The position numbers and the translations under genes were made by a program. The notes beneath the pieces are model-generated. The model was not told where the DNA came from, ran no database searches, and saw only the letters and a list, made by a program, of their open reading frames with translations. A stretch of DNA of 21,195 nt from JANNRR01 sp031401675 (lineage in GTDB: Bacteria > Pseudomonadota > Alphaproteobacteria > Rhodobacterales > Rhodobacteraceae): positions 1 to 21,195 of the forward strand of contig JANNRR010000164.1 of NCBI GenBank assembly GCA_031401675.1. The letters run 5' to 3'. Shown one piece after another: positions 1-6,144 of the stretch (its first letter is position 1; every line of letters starts with the position of its first letter).

Positions 1-37
1 CCTGGCTGGGCGGGCGCGCACTATAGCGCCTGCCCAG
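1..37. repeat. Terminal direct repeat, 37 bp, copy 1 (circle closure)
   Basis: The first 37 bases are identical to the last 37 (21159-21195). The simplest reading is that the molecule is circular and the overlap was not trimmed, so the unique length is 21,158 bp. The repeat lies inside the long hairpin at the join. Confidence 0.85.
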
Positions 38-55
38 CCAGGCGCGCCACGATTT
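1..55. repeat. Long hairpin at the circle join, right part
   Basis: Across the join the left arm is 21146-21175, the loop GCACTATA is 21176-21183 (equal to 18-25), and the right arm is 26-55. Each arm is 30 bases with 29 Watson-Crick pairs and one G:T pair. Within 1-42 alone, arms 1-17 and 26-42 already show the fold. It lies between the convergent ends of repA (+) and the VPLPA-CTERM gene (-), so it could terminate both. It is much longer than usual terminators and has no long T-run, so a replication, recombination or nicking role is also possible. Confidence 0.8.
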
Positions 56-71
56 GATTGAAATCAAATCG
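50..71. promoter_or_regulatory. FNR/Crp-type palindrome (TTGAT-N4-ATCAA)
   Basis: Ten-base perfect arms CGATTTGATT and AATCAAATCG flank GA. The core at 54-67 reads TTGAT-TGAA-ATCAA, an exact match to the FNR/FnrL consensus. No gene starts close by on either strand: the neighbours point toward this spot and end at 20906 and 241. It may be a real oxygen-responsive site serving an unannotated RNA, part of a termination or replication structure, or chance. The motif is certain; the function is not. Confidence 0.45.
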
Positions 72-240
72 GGCAAGAGCAACAGAAGGATAGCACCCTA
101 GGCCAACTCCGGACAAGCAGTCCGGAAAGCTGCTCCAATCACGCGGACGGGGAGCGACTATCCTTTCTATGTTTCAACCAAAAGTCATCCCGCCCTGGCA
201 GGATCTCAAGGAGGGCCAGTGTCAGGCGGGCGGGTTTGCG
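72..240. other. Non-coding stretch between the join and the VPLPA-CTERM gene
   Basis: With 20907-21158 this forms a gap of about 490 bp between two convergent genes. The open frame starting at 169 (+) mirrors the minus-strand gene and is not believed. Apart from the palindrome at 50-71 and the possible fold at 86-165, nothing else is recognised. Confidence 0.6.
86..165. other. Possible structured RNA element
   Basis: AAGGATAG at 86-93 pairs with CTATCCTT at 158-165, closing an 80-base segment. Inside are two mutually exclusive hairpins: TCCGGA 108-113 with 121-126, and AGCAG 116-120 with CTGCT 130-134. The arrangement resembles a switchable RNA or small RNA downstream of the FNR-like palindrome. 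No promoter was identified and the fold was not computed. Confidence 0.2.
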
Positions 241-882
241 TCAGGTGCGCCGGCGGCGCATCAGGCCGATCAGCCCCAGACCCGACAAGAGCATCAGCCC
301 GGCGGCCGGCAGCGGCACCGGCGCGACCCCGGTCTGGCCGTCGTCATAGGATACGGTGAGGCTGGTGATGCGGAAGGCCGAGCGTTCGGTGCGGGCCCCG
401 ATGCCGTAGCTGTCGGTCAGGATGCCGTTGCCCGACAGATCGGCCAGCGGCGTCACGGCACCGGAACCGGTGAACAGCCCAGCCACGAAGCCGTCGGCCT
501 GGCTGCGGCGGCGGATCACGGCAAAGGTGATCTGTTCGATCTTCACCACCTGGCTGAACAGGAAGCTGAGAATTTCATTGCCGCCCGAACCGTCCAGCTT
601 GTTCGACCCGTCGCCAGCGCCCGAGCGCGCGCCCAGACCATTGCCATTCCAGGTCACGGCGGCATTGCCAAAGATCGACTTGTTGGCACCGCCGTAGCGC
701 GCGCCATCGACCGTCAGATCGATCCCGCCCTGGCTCTGGCTGAAAATCTGGCCCTTGCCGCGCCCGCCGGTGAAATCGAAGGTCACATTGACCGTTGCCG
801 CCAACGCCGCCGACGAAACCGACACCGACGCTGCTGCGGCGCCAAGCCCGAAGGCGAGCGCCAAAATCCTGCCCATACGCAT
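241..882 (-). CDS. Secreted VPLPA-CTERM sorting domain protein
   Basis: The N-terminus is a signal peptide: charged MRMGR, a hydrophobic Ala-rich stretch and a probable cleavage after SSAALA. The mature part (about 160 residues) is Gly/Ser/Thr-rich, likely beta-structured and of unknown function. The C-terminus is a sorting signal: the motif VPLPAAG, a hydrophobic segment and a final Arg cluster (MRRRRT). VPLPA-CTERM signals are recognised by exosortases in alphaproteobacteria and the proteins are tied to extracellular polysaccharide. No exosortase gene is present here, so sorting would rely on the host. Start: ATG at 882 is chosen; GTG codons at 894, 891 and 885 and ATG at 876 are in frame, and an AGGA lies just before 894/891, so GTG 891 is a real alternative. 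The neighbouring rhamnose operon is divergent. Confidence 0.8.
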   Translation of the reverse strand: MRMGRILALAFGLGAAAASVSVSSAALAATVNVTFDFTGGRGKGQIFSQSQGGIDLTVDGARYGGANKSIFGNAAVTWNGNGLGARSGAGDGSNKLDGSGGNEILSFLFSQVVKIEQITFAVIRRRSQADGFVAGLFTGSGAVTPLADLSGNGILTDSYGIGARTERSAFRITSLTVSYDDGQTGVAPVPLPAAGLMLLSGLGLIGLMRRRRT

Positions 883-1536
883 CACTGACACCACTTGTCC
901 TGCTTATCCACATCCGCCAAATCACGCGGCAGCCACACTCGCGTTCACAGGCTTCTGCAATTTCCTGTTTAGCCGCAGACCGGTTACCGAACTGTTGACC
1001 TAGTAACAGGATCGGCGGGTTTTCTCTACAGCAGACAGGCCGCAATCGGGCCGATGCCGTTGCGCCACACGAAACAACGCCCCGGCCCCGGCAGGGTGCA
1101 ATCCCGGGCGGGCGGCGGGGCGGGTGCGGCTTTGCCCCTGCCGGAAGCGTGCCAGAAGCGCCCCGGAAGCGCCCCCCCGGGATCGCTTCATGACCCACCC
1201 GGCACCGGGCCGCGCTGCGGTCAAGGCGGAAATCCGGCCGGACGGGGTGCCAAAGATTGTCGCCGGAACCGATGGAATGCGCCGGGTGGTCCGGGCCGCA
1301 TCCCGGGGGGAGCCGGGGGGGCGGCCCGGCCGGCGGGGCAGGTGATTCGCCGCAGGCTTGCCCCTTGAATTCAGCGGAAGATTGCCCCCGGGGCCGGCCG
1401 CCGGGTTGGTTTGCACGGCGGCGCGGCGCGGCGGCGGAATTGGGCGTGACAGGGCGGCTGCCGCTTGCTACCTGAGGGGCGCATTCGGGCCGCCCGGTTT
1501 TGGGCAGACGGCCCCCCAGGACCTTGTGTGAGGCTT
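883..1536. other. Long divergent intergenic region upstream of the rhamnose operon
   Basis: About 640 bp between the divergent VPLPA-CTERM gene and rfbC. It holds a perfect DnaA box (904-912) and a TCCTGTT/AACAGGA pair at about 962-1015. The rest is very GC-rich with short CCGGAAGCG-like repetitions around 1140-1180. Open frames here have no ribosome site or recognisable protein. The rfb promoter must lie here, but no convincing -35/-10 pair was found by eye. Confidence 0.55.
904..912 (+). promoter_or_regulatory. Perfect DnaA box (TTATCCACA)
   Basis: Exact match to the consensus DnaA box, about 20 bases before the start of the VPLPA-CTERM gene, so it overlaps its likely promoter or leader. 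Only one other exact box was found, in the origin at 19770-19778. A 9-base perfect match is unlikely by chance in a GC-rich 21 kb replicon, but a single box is weak proof of function. Confidence 0.4.
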
Positions 1537-2103
1537 ATGAAACTCGAGAAAACGCCGCTGCCCGGTGTGCTGATCCTGACACCGGCCCGGTTTGGCGATC
1601 CGCGCGGCTTTTTTTCCGAAAGCTGGAACCGCCGGACCCTGGAGGCGGCAGGGCTGCAGCTGCCGGAGTTCGTGCAGGACAACCATTCGCTGTCGGCAAA
1701 GGCCGGGACCATCCGGGGTCTGCATTTCCAGTCGCCGCCGCATGCGCAGGGCAAGCTGGTGCGCTGCGGCCGCGGGGCCCTCTATGACGTCGCGGTCGAT
1801 GTCCGGCGCGGCAGCCCGACCTATGGACGTTGGGTCGGCGAGACGCTGAGTTTCGAGAACGGCCGGCAGCTCTGGGTACCAGCGGGCTTTGTACACGGCT
1901 TTCTGAGCTTGGTCGATGACACCGAGATCGTCTATAAATGCACCGACCATTACGCGCCCGAGTGTGACGGGGCGGTGCGGTGGGATTCGGCGGGGATTGT
2001 CTGGCCGGATGTCGGGGCCGCGCCGGTGTTGTCGGCCAAGGATGCGGGCGCGCAGCCCCTGGCCGCGTTTGTCAGCCCGTTTGTCTGGGAAGATCGCGCA
2101 TGA
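1537..2103 (+). CDS. rfbC: dTDP-4-dehydrorhamnose 3,5-epimerase (RmlC)
   Basis: Third step of dTDP-L-rhamnose synthesis: double epimerisation of dTDP-4-keto-6-deoxyglucose at C3 and C5, a cytosolic cupin. 188 residues, the normal family length. Visible signatures are GVLILTPARFGDPRGFFSESW (start of the fold), QDNHS (47-51), RGLHFQ (60-65) with the general-base His63, Lys73, Tyr133 and Asp169 in LSAKDA. ATG 1537 is chosen because the protein then begins as the family does; GAGG at 1530-1533 sits close in front, a weak ribosome site for the first gene of the operon. It overlaps rfbB by ATGA, implying coupled translation. Confidence 0.95.
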   Translation: MKLEKTPLPGVLILTPARFGDPRGFFSESWNRRTLEAAGLQLPEFVQDNHSLSAKAGTIRGLHFQSPPHAQGKLVRCGRGALYDVAVDVRRGSPTYGRWVGETLSFENGRQLWVPAGFVHGFLSLVDDTEIVYKCTDHYAPECDGAVRWDSAGIVWPDVGAAPVLSAKDAGAQPLAAFVSPFVWEDRA

Positions 2104-3140
2104 AGATCCTGGTAACCGGCGGCGCGGGCTTTATCGGCTCGGCGGTGGTGCGGCAGGCGGTGCGCGACGGCCATGGGGTGGTGAATGTCGATGCGCTGAC
2201 CTATGCCGCCTGTCTTGGCAATGTGGCGGCGGTGTCGAACGCCCCGGGATACGTGTTCGAACAGGCCGATATCCGCGATCCTGCGGCGCTGGCGGCGATC
2301 TTTGCCCGCCACAAGCCCGATGCGGTGATGCATCTGGCCGCCGAGTCGCATGTCGACCGGTCGATCGACGCGCCGGGGGCGTTCATCGAGACCAACGTGA
2401 CCGGCACCTACAACATGCTGGAGGCGGCGCGCGGTTACTGGGTGGGGCAGGGGCGGCCCGAGGGGTTCCGGTTCCACCACATCTCGACCGACGAGGTGTT
2501 CGGGTCGCTGGGGGCTGTCGGCAAGTTCACCGAAGAAACGCCCTATGCGCCGAACAGTCCCTATTCCGCCTCAAAGGCCGCATCCGACCATCTGGTGCGG
2601 GCCTGGTTCGAGACCTACGGGCTGCCGGTCCTGATGACGAACTGTTCCAACAATTACGGGCCGTTCCATTTCCCCGAAAAGCTGATCCCGGTGGTGATCC
2701 TGAAGGCTTTGGCCGGGTTGCCGATCCCGGTTTACGGCACCGGGGCCAATGTGCGCGACTGGCTTTATGTCGAGGATCACGCCGATGCGCTCTTGACGGT
2801 GGTTTTGCGCGGGGTTGTCGGGCGCAGCTACAATGTCGGTGGCGAGAACGAGGCGCGCAACATCGATCTGGTGCGGATGCTGTGCGGGATTCTGGACCGC
2901 AAGCGGCCCAGGCCTGCGCCCTATGCCGACCAGATCAGCTTTGTCGCCGACCGGCCCGGCCATGATGCCCGCTATGCCATCGAGCCGGCGCGCATCCGCG
3001 AGGAACTGGGCTGGCGGCCTTCGGTGACGCTGGAACAGGGGCTGGAATTGACGGTGGACTGGTATCTGGCCAACGAGGCCTGGTGGCGGCCGCTCTTGGA
3101 ACGGGACGGCGTGGGCAAGCGGTTGGGGGTTTCGGCGTGA
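2100..3140 (+). CDS. rfbB: dTDP-glucose 4,6-dehydratase (RmlB)
   Basis: Converts dTDP-glucose to dTDP-4-keto-6-deoxyglucose, the branch point for both deoxysugar routes on this plasmid. An extended short-chain dehydrogenase of 346 residues. The NAD-binding TGGAGFIG is at 6-13, STDEVFG with the Thr-Asp-Glu triad at 130-132, and the catalytic YSASK at 155-159. MTNCSNNYGPFHFPEKLIP and NVRDWLYVEDH are the sugar-nucleotide binding blocks typical of RmlB. The ATG overlaps the rfbC stop by four bases, and its own stop overlaps the GTG start of rfbD. Confidence 0.97.
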   Translation: MKILVTGGAGFIGSAVVRQAVRDGHGVVNVDALTYAACLGNVAAVSNAPGYVFEQADIRDPAALAAIFARHKPDAVMHLAAESHVDRSIDAPGAFIETNVTGTYNMLEAARGYWVGQGRPEGFRFHHISTDEVFGSLGAVGKFTEETPYAPNSPYSASKAASDHLVRAWFETYGLPVLMTNCSNNYGPFHFPEKLIPVVILKALAGLPIPVYGTGANVRDWLYVEDHADALLTVVLRGVVGRSYNVGGENEARNIDLVRMLCGILDRKRPRPAPYADQISFVADRPGHDARYAIEPARIREELGWRPSVTLEQGLELTVDWYLANEAWWRPLLERDGVGKRLGVSA

Positions 3141-3988
3141 TCCTGATCTTCGGGGCGACCGGGCAGGTGGCGCGCGAGCTGGCGCGGGCGGCCCCGCAGG
3201 CGCTGTATCTGGGCCGCGACAGAGCCGATCTGACCGATCCTGCGGCCTGCGCGGCGGCGGTTCTGGTGCACCGGCCGCAGGCAGTGATCAATGCGGCGGC
3301 CTGGACGGCGGTGGACAGGGCCGAGGCCGAGGAAGCGGCGGCGGCGCTGGTGAACGGGGCGGCGCCGGGGGCGATGGCTGCGGCCTGTGCCGGGCTGGGG
3401 GTGCCGTTCGTGCAGATCTCGACCGACTACGTGTTTGATGGCTCGGGCGAGCGGGCGTGGCTGCCGGAGGATGCCACCGGGCCGCTGGGGGCTTACGGGC
3501 GCAGCAAGCTGGCGGGCGAGGTGGCGGTGCGCGGGGCAGGGGGATGCCATGCGATCCTGCGCACGTCCTGGGTGTTTTCGGCGCATGGCGCGAATTTCGT
3601 GAAAACCATGCTGCGGCTCGGGGCCACACGCGCCAGCCTGACGGTGGTGGCCGATCAGGTCGGCGGGCCGACCCCGGCGGCGGCGATCGCGGCGACACTT
3701 CTGGCGGTGACAGACACGCTTCTGGCGCGCCCGGAGGCCTCGGGCACCTATCATTTCAGCGGGGCCCCGGATGTGAGCTGGGCCGGGTTCGCGCGCGAAA
3801 TCTTTGCCCAGGCCGGGATGGCGACCACGGTCACCGACATCCCGACATCGGCCTTTCCCACCCCGGCCCGGCGCCCGGCGAATTCGCGTCTGGAGTGCAG
3901 CGGCCTGACCCGAACCTTCGGCATCCCGCGCCCCGACTGGCGCGCGGGCCTGACTGCCGTGCTGCGCGAGCTGGGAGCCACGCCATGA
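3137..3988 (+). CDS. rfbD: dTDP-4-dehydrorhamnose reductase (RmlD)
   Basis: Last step to dTDP-L-rhamnose: NAD(P)H-dependent reduction of the 4-keto group. 283 residues, slightly short for the family. GATGQVA at 6-12 is the nucleotide-binding loop; Thr96 in QISTDYVFDG, Tyr120 and Lys124 in YGRSK form the catalytic set; RTSWVFS and RPANSRL are characteristic of RmlD. Start is GTG 3137, overlapping the rfbB stop as GTGA; the upstream ATG at 3083 lies inside rfbB and would add a tail absent from the family. The stop is followed by a 22-base gap to rfbA. Confidence 0.95.
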   Translation: MILIFGATGQVARELARAAPQALYLGRDRADLTDPAACAAAVLVHRPQAVINAAAWTAVDRAEAEEAAAALVNGAAPGAMAAACAGLGVPFVQISTDYVFDGSGERAWLPEDATGPLGAYGRSKLAGEVAVRGAGGCHAILRTSWVFSAHGANFVKTMLRLGATRASLTVVADQVGGPTPAAAIAATLLAVTDTLLARPEASGTYHFSGAPDVSWAGFAREIFAQAGMATTVTDIPTSAFPTPARRPANSRLECSGLTRTFGIPRPDWRAGLTAVLRELGATP

Positions 3989-4010
3989 GGATAAGGACGA
4001 GGATTCGGCC

Positions 4011-4898
4011 ATGAAGAACCTGAAGACCACGCGGCGCGGCATCATTCTGGCGGGCGGGTCGGGGACGCGGCTTTATCCCATCACCATGGGCGTGTCGAAG
4101 CAGCTGTTGCCGGTCTATGACAAGCCGATGATCTATTACCCGTTGTCGGTGCTGATGCTGGCGGGCATCCGCGAGATTGCGCTGATCACCACGCCGGAGG
4201 ATCAGGACCAGTTCCGCCGGCTGCTGGGCGACGGGTCGCAATGGGGGCTGAGCCTGACCTATATCCCCCAGCCCTCGCCGGACGGGCTGGCGCAGGCCTA
4301 TATCCTGGCCGAGGGCTTTCTGGCCGGGGCGCCGTCGGCAATGGTGCTGGGCGACAACATCTTTTTCGGGCACGGGTTGCCGGAAGTGCTGGCAAGTGCC
4401 GATGCCAAGACCATTGGTGGCACGGTGTTCGGCTATCACGTCGCCGACCCGGAACGCTACGGCGTGGTGGATTTCGACGCCGAGGGCCGGGCCCGCGCCA
4501 TCATCGAAAAGCCGCGCGTGCCGCCGTCGAGCTATGCCGTCACCGGGCTGTATTTCCTGGATGGCAGCGCATCGCAGAAGGCGCGCGCCGTGCAGCCGTC
4601 GGAGCGGGGCGAGCTGGAGATCACCACCTTGCTGGAAATGTATCTGGCCGAGGGCAATCTGAGCGTGGAGCGGATGGGGCGCGGCTTTGCCTGGCTGGAC
4701 ACCGGCACCCATGCCAGCCTCCTGGATGCCGGCAACTTCGTGCGCACCCTGCAGGACCGTCAGGGCTTGCAGACCGGATCGCCGGACGAGATCGCCTTTG
4801 CCCTTGGCTGGATCGACCACGACCAGCTGGCGGCCCGCGCCAGGAAGTTCGGCAAGAACGATTACGGGCGCTATCTGAAGCAGCTGTTGCACGAGTAG
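4011..4898 (+). CDS. rfbA: Glucose-1-phosphate thymidylyltransferase (RmlA)
   Basis: First step of the pathway: glucose-1-phosphate plus dTTP to dTDP-glucose. 295 residues, normal length. LAGGSGTRLYPIT at 13-25 is the nucleotidyltransferase signature; SKQLLPVYDKPMI follows with Lys30; PSPDGLAQA (89-97) and LGDNIFFGHG (113-122, metal-binding Asp115) and the EKP and WLDTGTH blocks complete the fold. The ribosome site ACGAGGA sits seven bases before ATG 4011, so this last gene of the operon has its own strong initiation signal. It is followed by an IS-end-like sequence and then a strong terminator. Confidence 0.97.
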   Translation: MKNLKTTRRGIILAGGSGTRLYPITMGVSKQLLPVYDKPMIYYPLSVLMLAGIREIALITTPEDQDQFRRLLGDGSQWGLSLTYIPQPSPDGLAQAYILAEGFLAGAPSAMVLGDNIFFGHGLPEVLASADAKTIGGTVFGYHVADPERYGVVDFDAEGRARAIIEKPRVPPSSYAVTGLYFLDGSASQKARAVQPSERGELEITTLLEMYLAEGNLSVERMGRGFAWLDTGTHASLLDAGNFVRTLQDRQGLQTGSPDEIAFALGWIDHDQLAARARKFGKNDYGRYLKQLLHE

Positions 4899-4907
4899 GG
4901 AGCCGGG

Positions 4908-4933
4908 GGCTCTGTTGCACAAATCAGCCTGAG
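4908..4933. mobile_element. Solitary IS-end-like sequence
   Basis: GGCTCTGTTGCACAAATCAG starting at 4908, ten bases after rfbA, looks like the terminal inverted repeat of IS5-family (IS903-like) or IS6-family elements, whose ends share GGCTnTGTTGC. No transposase fragment and no matching opposite end were seen. It may be a remnant of an insertion that was lost, or a convergent sequence. Confidence 0.35.
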
Positions 4934-4953
4934 GTCGAGTTTCCCTTCCCTTG

Positions 4954-4990
4954 AACTGAACCGCGCCGGGTTTACCGGCGCGGTTCAGTT
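4954..4990. terminator. Bidirectional terminator between rfbA and the GT2 gene
   Basis: A perfect 16-base-pair hairpin (4954-4969 with 4975-4990, loop GTTTA), with AA at one foot and TT at the other. It stands between the ends of two convergent operons and can serve both, though the T-runs are short. Confidence 0.85.
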
Positions 4991-5022
4991 TGCGGCATGG
5001 ATGCAATCCGCTTCAGACGGCT

Positions 5023-6036
5023 TCAGTCTGCGCCCCTGGCCGCACGGCGCAGGCGTCTGCGCTCCGACAGGCTGATGCGCAGGGCCAGAAGGGGCCGGTG
5101 CGCGAACTGGCGCAGATAGCGCCCGGCAGACAGGGTGTGAAAGGCTGTGCGCATTTCCTGGGCCACAAGATCGCGCTGCAAGGCCCGGATCACCGGGCTG
5201 ACCTCCGGCAGCCCGAAGCAGCGCGCATCGCGAAGGCGCTGTTCCTGCACCACGCGGTTGCGCCGCAGAACCTTCAGCCGGACGGCTCGCCATGCCTCGC
5301 CCTGCAGGGGCATCGTGATCTGGGCACTGATGCCGACATTGATGCGGTACCGCACAAGGGGTGCGTCGATGAAGGCCACACGGTTCCCCAGTGCGGCCCG
5401 GAAGCCCAGGATCAGATCCTCGTAGCAATCGCGTTCGGGCAGCGGGCCAAACTGGCGGAAGATATCGCGGTGCCAGGCCCCGGTTGCGCCGATATAGAGT
5501 CCCTGTGACAAGGCGAGACGCACAAGGGGCAGGCCACGCAGCAGCCCCGCCGCCTCGTAGGGCCGCGCAGCACCGGGCGGCGGGGTGGGAAACGGCGTCA
5601 CACGCGAATGGACCAGCAGCGGATTGCCGCCGGCAAACACGGCGCAGATTTTCTGCACCCGGTCAGGCTCTGACACATCATCCCCCGCGGCGGCGATGAG
5701 GATATTGTGCCTGGCCAGTGTGGCGCACAGATTGATATGGGCTGTAACGCCGAGATTGGTGGGATTGCGGTTGAGCCGGATCTGGTGCGGGCCGCCATAG
5801 CCGGCAAGGGTTGCCGTGATCACATCCCATGTGGCATCGGATGAGGCATCATCCGAAATCAGAATCTCGATGGGCGGGCCCCGCTGTGCCAGGGCGGCCT
5901 GCAGTGCCTCGCGCACATAATCCTGCTGATTATAGGTCAGAAAGATCAGCGTTGCAGCCAGATTTGGGGCGGCCGGATTTGAAGCGACCCGTTGCGAAAT
6001 GACGGCGGGATTCACCGGAAGGGCGGGCGCAGGCAT
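5023..6036 (-). CDS. Glycosyltransferase family 2 protein
   Basis: A GT-A fold glycosyltransferase, cytosolic or membrane-associated, expected to add one sugar to the glycan. 337 residues. LIFLTYNQQDYVREAL (30-45) is the nucleotide-binding start, EILISDDASSD (58-68) holds the paired Asp, and AAAGDDVSEPDR (116-126) is the metal-binding DxD-equivalent. The C-terminal third is basic and Arg-rich, with no membrane helix. Start ATG 6036 is preferred over TTG 6042 because AGGA lies about eight bases before it. It is the last gene of the minus-strand sugar cluster. Donor and acceptor cannot be read from the sequence; dTDP-rhamnose is a plausible donor. Confidence 0.88.
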   Translation of the reverse strand: MPAPALPVNPAVISQRVASNPAAPNLAATLIFLTYNQQDYVREALQAALAQRGPPIEILISDDASSDATWDVITATLAGYGGPHQIRLNRNPTNLGVTAHINLCATLARHNILIAAAGDDVSEPDRVQKICAVFAGGNPLLVHSRVTPFPTPPPGAARPYEAAGLLRGLPLVRLALSQGLYIGATGAWHRDIFRQFGPLPERDCYEDLILGFRAALGNRVAFIDAPLVRYRINVGISAQITMPLQGEAWRAVRLKVLRRNRVVQEQRLRDARCFGLPEVSPVIRALQRDLVAQEMRTAFHTLSAGRYLRQFAHRPLLALRISLSERRRLRRAARGAD

Positions 6037-6049
6037 CGGCAAATCCTAG

Positions 6050-6143
6050 AGCGGTTCAGGCTTGATTGGAACCGGAAATCGCTGCCTCTCGCGGCACCTG
6101 AACGCGATTTGCGATCCGTGTGCTTGCGTCAAACCTGAATCGT
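6050..6143. repeat. REP-like imperfect inverted repeat
   Basis: CGGTTCAGGCTTGA (6052-6065) is matched in inverted form at 6129-6142 with 12 of 14 identical. A further inverted CCTGAAC copy lies near 6098. The element fills the gap between the GT61 and GT2 genes. Palindromes built on AGCGGTTCAGG-type words recur in alphaproteobacterial intergenic DNA, so this is probably a dispersed extragenic palindrome. It could also weaken read-through between the two genes. Confidence 0.4.
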
Positions 6144-6144
6144 T

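Noticed and set aside
1..55. Hairpin telomere of a linear plasmid
   Set aside because: Both ends carry the same arm-specific mismatch, the loop is not symmetric, and no protelomerase gene is present.
1000..1416. Open frames on both strands upstream of rfbC
   Set aside because: They are Pro/Arg/Gly-rich as expected for chance frames in GC-rich DNA, with no ribosome sites and no family resemblance.
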